Shown here piece by piece: positions 29,708-39,600 of a DNA stretch of 64,000 bases. Every line of letters begins with the position of its first letter. The stretch's first letter is position 1. Source of the stretch: Telmatactis stephensoni (lineage: Eukaryota; Cnidaria; Anthozoa; Actiniaria; Isophelliidae); the NCBI GenBank assembly GCA_029948255.1, contig JALIZF010001473.1, positions 274,632-338,631 of the forward strand, in the 5' to 3' direction. The notes below the pieces were generated by a model. That model was given only the letters and a program-made list of their open reading frames with translations. It was not told the DNA's origin and made no database searches. The position numbers were made by a program, and so were the translations under genes.

Positions 29708-32700
29708 AAACCAACAAGGTGAGAGTAGAATCAGATAATCCAATAGTAATCCATGCCAACGAAACCACAGTTGTTTGGTCAAAAGTTAAGACACAGAAAA
29801 TTAGCTGTGTATCTCTGTGTGCCTTAGTAGAGCCTGATAGCGAAGAATTACTATCTCCCTTAGAAGTGATCCCAACATTAGCTAGAGTGAATATGGATGG
29901 AAAGCGGAACTTTATTCCAATCAAAGTTCATAATCCTTCACCGAAAGATGTCACAATACCACCTAGAGCGGTTTTTGCTTCCCTGCAACAGGTAAGTATA
30001 GTGGGCGGGTCCGAGGAATCAGTTGAGCCAGAGCAGATTGACCCTGCAGCTTGCCAATTTGAATTTAGTGACTCACCAATGAATGAAGAACAGAAAAAAA
30101 CGGCGTTGGATATGTTAGGCAAGTGGGAGAGCAGGGTTTTTGCAAGAAGTTCTAACGACCTAGGTTGTACATCATCTGTAAAACACAAAATTCACTTGAC
30201 CGATAATGTGCCATTTAAACAGCGACATCGTCGTATTCCGCCATCACAATATGAAGAAGTGCGTCAACACTTAAAAGAAATGCTAGACTGTGGTGTAATA
30301 CGTGAATCGCATAGCCCCTGGTCCTCACCCGTTGTTTTGGTACGCAAACGAGACGGCAGTTTAAGATTTTGCATAGACTTCCGAAAACTGAATTTGCGAA
30401 CCATCAAGGACGCCTATTCCATCCCTAGAATAGACGAGGCTTTGGAGGCAATGGGAGGGTCTTCATGGTTCACGGTATTGGATCTAAAAAGTAGGTATTG
30501 GCAGATTGAAGTAGAGGAGGAGGACAAGCCCAAAACAGCCTTTACGGTAGGGCCGCTTGGCTTTTATGAGTGTAACAGAATGGCTTTTGGGTTAACCAAC
30601 GCCCCTGCAACATTCCAACGTTTAATGGAACACTGTATGTCTGACTTGAATTTCAGGAAATGCATAGTTTATATAGACGACATCGTAGTCTACGCTAAGA
30701 CATTTCAAGAACACTTAGAGAGATTAGAAGCTGTATTTGAAAGACTTGAAAGATATGGTTTGAAACTCAAGTCCTCGAAATGTTCATTCTTCCAGAATAA
30801 GGTAAAGTATTTGGGTCATGTTATTTCCTCAGAAGGAATAGAGACGGATCCGGATAAAATAGAAGCCGTTAAAAACTGGCCAATCCCAAAGAATCTAGCA
30901 GATTTGAGAACATTTCTTGGCTTCGCAGGCTACTATAGGAAATTCGTACCGAACTTTACTCGACTGGTTAAACCATTAAACGATCTGGTAACACGCATGC
31001 TCAAGTCGGGTAAGAAAAGTGAAAAGGAATGGGAATGGACGGAGGAGTGCCAGAGAGCTTTCGAACGTGTTGTAGAGATTTTGTCGTCGCCTCTTGTTCT
31101 GGGATATCCTGATTTTAAGAAACCATTTGTATTAAACACTGATGCAAGTAAGGATGGATTAGGTGCGACATTGAGCCAGAAAGAAGATGGGAGGGAAAAG
31201 GTGATTGCCTTTGCCAGTAGGGCTTTGCGTAAAAGCGAGCAGAACTACCCTGCACACAAGCTGGAGTTTCTTTGCATGAAATGGGCTGTAACAGAAAAGT
31301 TTCACGATTATCTGTATGGTAACACTTTTACAGTCCACACTGACAATAACCCCTTGACGTACGTAACAACCTCTGCAAAATTAGACGCAACGGGACACCG
31401 TTGGTTAGCTGCCCTAGCCACTTACAATTTTGACATTGTGTATCGTTCAGGTAGGAAGAACGTTGACGCAGATGCTTTGTCCAGAAGACCGCACGAAGAC
31501 ATGTGTACCATTAAAGAGGATACTATCAAAGCCATTTCTCAGTCTTTGTCTCTGGATGGTGTTCCATGTATTGAGAATTTTCTTGTTGACATAGATAGTA
31601 TTACAGAAGAATCTGGAATTTGTTGCCAGTCTCAGACTTCAATACCTGCTTTGAGTCATGAAGATCTCCGTTCGCTGGTACAGGATGATAAAGTTCTTGC
31701 AAAGGTAAAAATGTACTTGGAGAAAGGAAGTAAGCCATCTAGAAGGGAAGCCAGGAACGAGGAAAACAAGGTATTAAGAATACTCAAATCCTGGGACCAA
31801 CTTATTCTTGATAAAGGTGTTATTTACAGGCGTGGCAAAACAGGCCCTCAAGGTGAACATGTTCTACAACTACTTGTACCGGAGAAATTGAAGAGGAAGG
31901 CTTTATCTGGAGTCCACGATGATTCGGGCCATTTTTCAGTTGAGCGCACATTAGACCTAGCTAGATCGAGATTCTATTGGCCTGGGATGGCTAAAGATGT
32001 TGAAAACTGGGTGAAGAACTGCAAGGCTTGTGTCCTACGAAAGAATCCACGTAGGGTAGCCCCTCTAGTGAGCGTGACGACATCAGAGCCTCTTGAACTT
32101 GTCTGCATGGACTTCTTAAAGCTTGAAAAATGCAAAGGAGGATATGAGAATATTCTTATAATAACTGACCACTTCACCAGGTACGCACAGGCTATTCCCA
32201 CCCTGAACCAAACAGCCAAGACAACAGCTAAAGCACTATTCAACAACTTTATAGTTCATTATGGTTTTCCAGCTAGAATTCATAGCGACCAGGGAAGGAA
32301 CTTCGAATCGAAGATCATTAGTCAGTTGTGTAAAATGGCGAACATCACTAAAACGAGGACCACGCCCTATCATCCAATGGGAAACGGTATGTGTGAACGT
32401 TTTAATCGTACATTGCTGCACATGCTGGGAACGTTGGGAAAAGAACAGAAAGCAAATTGGAAAGAATTTGTGGCACCAGTCGTTCACGCTTATAATGCAA
32501 CCAAGCACGACAGTACTGGAGTCTCACCGTTTTATTTGATGTTTGGTCGCCACCCCAGATTAGCGATAGACCTGTACTTCAGCCATGATCCTAATGCTTT
32601 TCAAGGTAAGGATGAATCAGTCTTTATTGAAGATCTACGGAAACGTTTGGATTACGCCTATAAGCTAGCAAAGGGCAACGCCACAACTTCATCGAGACAC

Positions 32701-33141
32701 CAGAAAGAGATATATGATCGTCGCAGACCAACATCAGGCACGCTTGGCCCTGGTGATAAGGTACTGGTGAAAAACGTGACCCCTCAAGGGAAACTGGATA
32801 ATTACTGGGAAGATGACATATATATTGTGGTAGACAAACCAAATGAAGATATTCCAGTTTATAACGTTAAACGTGAAGACGGAAAAGGACGTACTAAGAG
32901 ACTTCATAGAAATCTCCTTTTGCCGTGCCCAACTTCAGGTTTGCATTCTTCACACAGTTCGTATGAGAGACAGGAACGGACACACGATTCCGAGATGAGA
33001 AATAGACACAGCTATGAGCCATCAAATACCGAAAGTAATAGTGACTCTGAAGAAACGGATGACGAAAAACGTACAGATAGACCACAACGTAATCGAAGGA
33101 AACCCACTTGGATGAGAAATTCAAGTTGGATCTTCTCATAG
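29644..33141 (+). CDS. Gypsy-1 Pol: RT, RNase H, integrase
   Basis: An uninterrupted frame of 1,165 codons. The RT has LRFCIDFRKLN, FTVLDLKSRYWQI, AFGLTNAPATFQ and the intact catalytic box VYIDDIVVYA. RNase H shows LNTDASKDGLGATL and TVHTDNNPLTY. The integrase has the HHCC module (HDDSGHFSVERT to CKACVLRK), DDE residues in VCMDFLKLE, RIHSDQGRNFES and NGMCERFNRTL, and a C-terminal GPGDKVLVKN / DIYIVVDKP segment. All catalytic residues are present, so this copy could have been active recently. It ends 130 bp before the 3' LTR. The first residues, before the RT, overlap the protease frame. Confidence 0.95.
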   Translation: MAWRLAYQNLAHRDKKSRKALKTNKVRVESDNPIVIHANETTVVWSKVKTQKISCVSLCALVEPDSEELLSPLEVIPTLARVNMDGKRNFIPIKVHNPSPKDVTIPPRAVFASLQQVSIVGGSEESVEPEQIDPAACQFEFSDSPMNEEQKKTALDMLGKWESRVFARSSNDLGCTSSVKHKIHLTDNVPFKQRHRRIPPSQYEEVRQHLKEMLDCGVIRESHSPWSSPVVLVRKRDGSLRFCIDFRKLNLRTIKDAYSIPRIDEALEAMGGSSWFTVLDLKSRYWQIEVEEEDKPKTAFTVGPLGFYECNRMAFGLTNAPATFQRLMEHCMSDLNFRKCIVYIDDIVVYAKTFQEHLERLEAVFERLERYGLKLKSSKCSFFQNKVKYLGHVISSEGIETDPDKIEAVKNWPIPKNLADLRTFLGFAGYYRKFVPNFTRLVKPLNDLVTRMLKSGKKSEKEWEWTEECQRAFERVVEILSSPLVLGYPDFKKPFVLNTDASKDGLGATLSQKEDGREKVIAFASRALRKSEQNYPAHKLEFLCMKWAVTEKFHDYLYGNTFTVHTDNNPLTYVTTSAKLDATGHRWLAALATYNFDIVYRSGRKNVDADALSRRPHEDMCTIKEDTIKAISQSLSLDGVPCIENFLVDIDSITEESGICCQSQTSIPALSHEDLRSLVQDDKVLAKVKMYLEKGSKPSRREARNEENKVLRILKSWDQLILDKGVIYRRGKTGPQGEHVLQLLVPEKLKRKALSGVHDDSGHFSVERTLDLARSRFYWPGMAKDVENWVKNCKACVLRKNPRRVAPLVSVTTSEPLELVCMDFLKLEKCKGGYENILIITDHFTRYAQAIPTLNQTAKTTAKALFNNFIVHYGFPARIHSDQGRNFESKIISQLCKMANITKTRTTPYHPMGNGMCERFNRTLLHMLGTLGKEQKANWKEFVAPVVHAYNATKHDSTGVSPFYLMFGRHPRLAIDLYFSHDPNAFQGKDESVFIEDLRKRLDYAYKLAKGNATTSSRHQKEIYDRRRPTSGTLGPGDKVLVKNVTPQGKLDNYWEDDIYIVVDKPNEDIPVYNVKREDGKGRTKRLHRNLLLPCPTSGLHSSHSSYERQERTHDSEMRNRHSYEPSNTESNSDSEETDDEKRTDRPQRNRRKPTWMRNSSWIFS

Positions 33142-33237
33142 TAGTCAAGGCAAGTTCATTTTGTTATTTCTCTTTCAGCATCGGGTCTTCGGGTCTTCCT
33201 GAGAATGAAAGGTGAGTAACCATATTTTCCCATTTAG

Positions 33238-33272
33238 TAAAGAGAAGAGGAGGAAAAAAAAACAGGGAAAGG
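33238..33272 (+). promoter_or_regulatory. Gypsy-1 polypurine tract
   Basis: An almost pure purine run (AAAGAGAAGAGGAGG then A-rich, ending GGGAAAGG) directly abuts the 3' LTR. It would prime plus-strand synthesis. The inverted copy has the same tract at 33,881-33,915 on the minus strand. Confidence 0.88.
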
Positions 33273-33566
33273 TGTAAGAGAGCGTAATTAGTGTGTGTAT
33301 TGTATTGTTTGTTACATGTTATGTATTGTATTGTTTGTGTGTCACGTGGGTTGGGCGTATTTAACAGCGCAGCCATTCACCGGATGAGAGAATTGGGGCT
33401 CGTGGTGCAAAGTAAGAGAGCGGCGCAAAAGGCTAGACTAAAAACTCAAGAAGCACTCACTCTATTGCTCTTCGTTAAATGAAGAGGGAAAGACACCTCA
33501 AACTGGGATAACTAAGAGTTCATCTAGTTATCTGTAGAGTTATCCGTAACCTGAATAAAGAAGTTG
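33273..33566 (+). repeat. Gypsy-1 3' LTR, lacking its last five bases
   Basis: 294 bp, near-identical to the 5' LTR but ending ...AAGTTG instead of AAGTTGTTACA, where it meets the palindrome centre. Confidence 0.92.
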
Positions 33567-33581
33567 ACATTGGGCGCCAAA
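33567..33581. repeat. Palindrome centre built from PBS sequence
   Basis: The 15 bases ACATTGGGCGCCAAA are the reverse complement of the LTR-adjacent PBS TTTGGCGCCCAATGT. The self-complementary GGCGCC lies in the middle. Confidence 0.85.
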
Positions 33582-33880
33582 TGTAACAACTTCTTTATTC
33601 AGGTTACGGATAACTCTACAGATAACTAGATCAACTCTTAGTTATCCCAGTTCGAGGTGTCTTTCCCTCTTCATTTAACGAAGAGCAATAGAGTGAGTGC
33701 TTCTTGAGTTTTTAGTCTAGCCTTTTGCGCCGCTCTCTTACTTTGCACCACGAGCCCCAATTCTCTCATCCGGTGAATGGCTGCGCTGTTAAATACGCCC
33801 AACCCACGTGACACACAAACAATACAATACATAACATGTAACAAACAATACAATACACACACTAATTACGCTCTCTTACA
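33582..33880 (-). repeat. LTR of the inverted Gypsy-1 copy
   Basis: 299 bp, complete, in reverse orientation (starts TGTAACAACTTC on the plus strand). In element orientation it is followed by PBS sequence, as in a one-LTR circle or tandem, not by host DNA. Confidence 0.92.
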
Positions 33881-34011
33881 CCTTTCCCTGTTTTTTTTTC
33901 CTCCTCTTCTCTTTACTAAATGGGAAAATATGGTTACTCACCTTTCATTCTCAGGAAGACCCGAAGACCCGATGCTGAAAGAGAAATAACAAAATGAACT
34001 TGCCTTGACTA

Positions 34012-35831
34012 CTATGAGAAGATCCAACTTGAATTTCTCATCCAAGTGGGTTTCCTTCGATTACGTTGTGGTCTATCTGTACGTTTTTCGTCATCCGTTT
34101 CTTCAGAGTCACTATTACTTTCGGTATTTGATGGCTCATAGCTGTGTCTATTTCTCATCTCGGAATCGTGTGTCCGTTCCTGTCTCTCATACGAACTGTG
34201 TGAAGAATGCAAACCTGAAGTTGGGCACGGCAAAAGGAGATTTCTATGAAGTCTCTTAGTACGTCCTTTTCCGTCTTCACGTTTAACGTTATAAACTGGA
34301 ATATCTTCATTTGGTTTGTCTACCACAATATATATGTCATCTTCCCAGTAATTATCCAGTTTCCCTTGAGGGGTCACGTTTTTCACCAGTACCTTATCAC
34401 CAGGGCCAAGCGTGCCTGATGTTGGTCTGCGACGATCATATATCTCTTTCTGGTGTCTCGATGAAGTTGTGGCATTGCCCTTTGCTAGCTTATAGGCATA
34501 ATCCAAACGTTTCCGTAGATCTTCAATAAAGACTGATTCATCCTTACCTTGAAAAGCATTAGGATCATGGCTGAAGTACAGGTCTATCGCTAATCTGGGG
34601 TGGCGACCAAACATCAAATAAAACGGTGAGACTCCAGTACTGTCGTGCTTGGTTGCATTATAAGCGTGAACGACTGGTGCCATAAATTCTTTCCAATTTG
34701 CTTTCTGTTCTTTTCCCAACGTTCCCAGCATGTGCAGCAATGTACGATTAAAACGTTCACACATACCGTTTCCCATTGGATGATAGGGCGTGGTCCTCGT
34801 TTTAGTGGTGTTCGCCATTTTACACAACTGACTAATGATCTTCGATTCGAAGTTCCTTCCCTGGTCACTATGAATTCTAGCTGGAAAACCATAATGAACT
34901 ATAAAGTTATTGAATAGTGCTTTAGCTGTTGTCTTGGCTGTTTGGTTCAGGGTGGGAATAGCCTGTGCGTACCTGGTGAAGTGGTCAGTTATTATAAGAA
35001 TATTCTCATATCCTCCTTTGCATTTTTCAAGCTTTAAGAAGTCCATGCAGACAAGTTCAAGAGGCTCTGATGTCGTCACGCTCACTAGAGGGGCTACCCT
35101 ACGTGGATTCTTTCGTAGGACACAAGCCTTGCAGTTCTTCACCCAGTTTTCAACATCTTTAGCCATCCCAGGCCAATAGAATCTCGATCTAGCTAGGTCT
35201 AATGTGCGCTCAACTGAAAAATGGCCCGAATCATCGTGAACTCCAGATAAAGCCTTCCTCTTCAATTTCTCCGGTACAAGTAGTTGCAGAACACGTTCAC
35301 CTTGAGGGCCTGTTTTGCCACGCCTGTAAATAACACCTTTATCAAGAATAAGTTGGTCCCAGGATTTGAGTATTCTTAATACCTTGTTTTCCTCGTTCCT
35401 GGCTTCCCTTCTAGATGGCTTACTTCCTTTCTCCAAGTACATTTTTACCTTTGCAAGAACTTTATCATCCTGTACCAGCGAACGGAGATCTTCATGACTC
35501 AAAGCAGGTATTGAAGTCTGAGACTGGCAACAAATTCCAGATCCTTCTGTAATACTATCTATGTCAACAAGAAAATTCTCAATACATGGGACACCATCCA
35601 GAGACAAAGACTGTGAAATGGCTTTGATAGTATCCTCTTTAATGGTACACATGTCTTCGTGCGGTCTTCTGGACAAAGCATCTGCGTCAACGTTCTTCCT
35701 ACCTGAACGATACACAATGTCAAAATTGTAAGTGGCTAGGGCAGCTAACCAACGGTGTCCCGTTGCGTCTAATTTTGCAGAGGTTGTTACGTACGTCAAG
35801 GGGTTATTGTCAGTGTGGACTGTAAAAGTGT
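34012..35831 (-). CDS. Inverted Gypsy-1 Pol fragment (RNase H end and integrase)
   Basis: Reads from TFTVHTDNNPLTY through the complete integrase to the same C-terminus as the plus-strand copy, with a handful of substitutions (for example ITEEsg to ITEGsg, GEHV to GERV, ANITK to ANTTK, EFVAP to EFMAP). The 5' end is truncated within RNase H at 35,831; the open frame continues a few residues into flanking DNA. Zinc finger and DDE residues are retained, but RT and protease are absent, so it is a fragment without autonomous function. Confidence 0.92.
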
Positions 35832-36054
35832 GACATAACAACTCTTGCCCGCCGAATAAAACATCTTGTGCATCAAATTCTTTCGCTTTCGGCTCAAATC
35901 TCCAAACACAGTTTTCTAAACCATGTTTTTGAATAAAATCGATTGGACGAAAAATGAAATATTAATTCAAATTTTGGGCACCTATGCCGTGACGTGCAAA
36001 TAAAGATTTGTCTACAGGTCTATTACAAATCGAAAACCTTCAAATCTTTAGACA
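35832..36054 (-). other. Flank with a possible truncated minus-strand exon
   Basis: Directly abutting the truncated Gypsy, the minus strand stays open: CVWRFEPKAKEFDAQDVLFG is legible at ~35,835-35,910, preceded by tttag, an acceptor-like site. It may be a remnant exon of the 38-kb element or of another gene. I do not recognise it. Confidence 0.25.
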
Positions 36055-36195
36055 CGGTAAGTTCATTTAAATTTCTACATAAGCAAAATGAAAACTGAAG
36101 TACTATATAAAATGTAACAGAACCATTGAGAAATATAAATTACGATCAACTTACCTTGGCACCTCTAATTACTAAAATGCACATTATAAACGCCT
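36055..36195 (+). repeat. ~140-bp direct repeat, right copy
   Basis: Partner of 26,186-26,325; starts GGTAAGTTCATTTAAATTTC. The identical CTACATAAGCAAAATGAAAA core is easily seen in both. Confidence 0.7.
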
Positions 36196-36681
36196 ACGAC
36201 CCAAAGCCATTGATCTATAGTAAAATATTGCCCCGTGTTTCCGTGCTTCAGTTTCCTATTTCATTCCGAACGGCTACGTCAATACTACGTTTATCGAGAA
36301 TTGATCAAACGTTTCCCCTACAGATACATTTCTGGACTAAACTGCACAGTTTGGTCTCAAACCATATATTTACAACCACAAACCCTATATTTGATTATTA
36401 ATAGTCGCCTTAAACACTCTCAGGCCGGTGCACGAAGTTCCCGTATCTTTCGGCTTGACACTTGCCTCTCCTTCGGAGATTTCCGAATTTCACCCGAAGT
36501 TTGCCCGAATTTCACTCACTCACTCACTGACTCATGGACCCGATGGCATAGTGTGTTACTGGCATTAAGCCGGTAACCACAAAAACCTTATATGACAAAT
36601 ACATTGGCTATACTGCCGTTTGTTTCACACAAAGTATATAATTGATTTTGAGAGCCTTTCAGTGTTGCTTTGAGTGACGAA

Positions 36682-39600
36682 ATGGAGCAGCCTAGGCCTC
36701 CCACCCAGAAGAAAACTGCAAGGATTCCAGGTGACAAAGCTGGCAATTTGCTTTATGAGGCAGACAAAAATGGAAATTGTCTGATTGGTCAGGATATTCC
36801 GAAGAAATCCTCACAAAACTGGCCACCACCTTTCAAAAGAACGGTATACATCTTTAGAGACATGCTGGTTAGAAAATTTGGACCGCCCCATCAGTGGACG
36901 AAAGCCTCTTGCTTGGCCCAACAAACTTATTTTTCAAGGCTACTTGAAACAGAAAAAACAAAGGTATACTCTTCACAATCAGTTATTTTAGTCAAAAGAC
37001 AATCAAAAGAATGACAATGATTTATTGGTGTCTCCAACAACAGTACTCACCATACACTCATTTGTTTGATATTTCAGAGGGGAAGTGGCACTTTATTCCA
37101 TTACTTTAAAGTGTCCCAATTATCTGCACGAAACTGGGAATTGGTGACAAGGATAATGGAAAAAATTGAAGATGGTTCCTTAAACAAGAACAAGAGAAAA
37201 AAGGAACCAATAGTCTATCAGTCGTCTTTTCATGTTATTGACCCCCTTGATAGTTTTAAACATCAGGGTCATGAGGCCATTGCACATCGTGCACTTACCG
37301 AATACCTTAATGGTAACTATGAGGGAGCCGTATCCATAGTCACAAATGAGGTTCCAAGGCCGAAGAAATGGAAGAAAGAAACGTTTTGCAGCCTTGGGGA
37401 AGACGTAAGACTAACTTATTTCTGATGCCAGTTCTTTTCACTTCGTTTCAATTATCTGCTTGCTTGCTCTCTCTCTCTCTTTCTCTTTCTCTCAGCCTCT
37501 TTCTAAAATGTTCGAAAACGCGTCGCAACAGCTTGAAGATATCAAAACTGTAAGTATACCATGCTGTTTATCAACTTGAAGCTTTAAATGTCAATTGACC
37601 ACTTTGGTTTTCCCTCTTCTATTCTTTGTCTATTGGATTAATTAATGCCCCCAATACCTTTTGAATTAGGAAAACCAGCTTATCTGGAAAACCAGCTCGA
37701 TGTGTTGTGACAACAGAACATAATACTCCAAAAGGTATGAAAAGATCGTTAAATGACGTTCCCTTCCAACGAAATATGATAATCCTTTTACTTTCAAACG
37801 ACAGGAGTGGAAGTTCTTGAAGAACAGTAACCTAAAACTTGACAAAGAAAAAGACAATTTAGAAAAGGTAAATAGTCACCTTTTTCACTGCCAATGATAG
37901 AGCAATTTTTTTAGCCGCTTTTTTCACGTTCTAGGAACTAGAGGTACTGAAACAAGACAACGCCTTTTTAAACCAAAAAAAAATGAAATCGCACGGTAAT
38001 GTAGCTGATTTACGAATACCCTTTTTTAGATGCTAATAAGATATGAGCAGCAGAAAGGATTACAAGCACAAATAAAAGGCACCTGAAAGGTGCATGTATC
38101 TACTGCAGAAGTGTTATAGAAATATTTTGACAAATGTGAAATGCTGATTGGAAAGAACTGAAACACGAATAGCGATGAAGAATTTGATGGAGTTGGACAG
38201 GGCAGCTTGTTATTACCTCGAATGTCTTTTTGAAACGTTCGGAAAAACTTGGCAAGTGATATTTTTAACAATGTTTTTACGTACATCAATAGAGACAGCT
38301 TTCATAGACAGTGTCATAGGTTTTATAAAAGGATTGCTAGTGTTTGTTTGGCCTTGCAATCGGGGTCCACATGCCTTTTGAGCTCTTCGCACATACGAAG
38401 GCCATTACATTTCCTTAATAGAATATGAAATATTGTATAATGAAGTGAGTCATTTGATAATTTACATCAGCAATCGTTGTTAACTTGTTTACTGTTGCTA
38501 AAGGATAGTACAATTGCCAAAGGCTCAAACGATGATCGAGACGAACACTTCAATATTGTATTATTTACACTCAAAAACGGCCTCAAAATTAAATAATGAT
38601 TCAAAAATTCTCCATAAGAATAAACCTCACACATTCTATTACAGCTGAGCCTTATCAATTGACATAAAAACATTGTTAAAAACATCACTTACCAAGATTT
38701 TTGACTTGAATTCCTGTCAAACTTGTCAACAGTCGTCAGTCACATGGAACTTCGTGCACACTTCGTGCTTGTCAGTTTTTCCTGAATGTTTCCGAAAGAC
38801 ATTCGGTCGATTCGTACGTCATTTCGTCTTTACTTGTTTGTTCCCGCGTATTTTCCGAAAATATTCCGACTTTTCTATTGTTAACACATTTCTATTGTTA
38901 ACAAGCACAGAACTTCGTGTCAGAACTCATGCATGTTCTGGTGAATACCAATATACCGTGAACTCATAATTGGAGTGAAGCATGAAGTATATCCATTTTC
39001 AACACGATGACATAGTATCTACTGCATTCTGCAGTAGATACAAAAACTACAATGCCGGTAATGCCAGAGAAAACTGACGGTTATGTGGTTGACATTTACC
39101 AATTATGTCAGTTTATTTCCGAAATATATAGATTGAGTCTTTTTTTCTCTACAGGTTCCAAAGAAGCTAAATGAAAAGTCAACAGAAAAAGAACCAGCAA
39201 AGAAGTTACAAGAAATAAAAAAGAAGAAAAGAAGATGCGAAGAAGACTTAATGGATTTGGTAAGATATGCATTGCTTACTGCTCAATTTTAATCAGAAGT
39301 CTCAAAATACTGCAATGAATGTCCTATTCTGAAGATCTTTCTTTTTCTTTCAAGGAAACTTCATTATCTTCTATAGAAACAAAAAAGCCTTGTGGGAAAA
39401 TGGTAAAGTGAATTATACAAAATATATTCTTGCATTACGGATGTAGCATGCCGCATAAATATATTTGACGTGATATTCAAGGTGACATAACAATCGATTC
39501 GTTATCCTGGATGTTGCAGACATTTGATTTTTTGTTTCTTTTCTTTTGTTTTAAAACCAGCGTAAGACATCTTCTAATGATGTGCAAAACGCCAGACCCG

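Larger units (their letters stand above)
26518..35831 (+). mobile_element. Gypsy retrotransposon with an inverted, 5'-truncated second copy fused tail to tail
   Basis: A complete plus-strand Gypsy (5' LTR 26,518-26,825; 3' LTR 33,273-33,566) is followed after 15 bp by an inverted LTR (33,582-33,880) and inverted pol down to 35,831. The arms 31,322-33,566 and 33,582-35,831 are equal in length apart from the five bases TTACA missing from the left LTR end, and differ by only a few substitutions. The 15-bp spacer is PBS sequence around the palindrome GGCGCC. No TSD is visible around the whole unit. Confidence 0.9.

Noticed and set aside
28688..32842. Minus-strand ORFs within the first Gypsy copy
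   Set aside because: Antisense to intact gag and pol with no domain content; they reappear mirrored at 34,005-35,179 because of the palindrome.
33165..33232. A small exon (ttctctttcag ... gtgagt) between Gypsy-1 pol and the 3' LTR
   Set aside because: Good splice-like signals flank it, but no coding frame or reason for splicing there is evident.
33273..33880. Two separate Gypsy insertions meeting by chance
   Set aside because: Equal arm lengths, the absence of TSDs between them and a centre made of PBS sequence make independent insertions unlikely. An assembly artefact remains possible and is noted in the finding.
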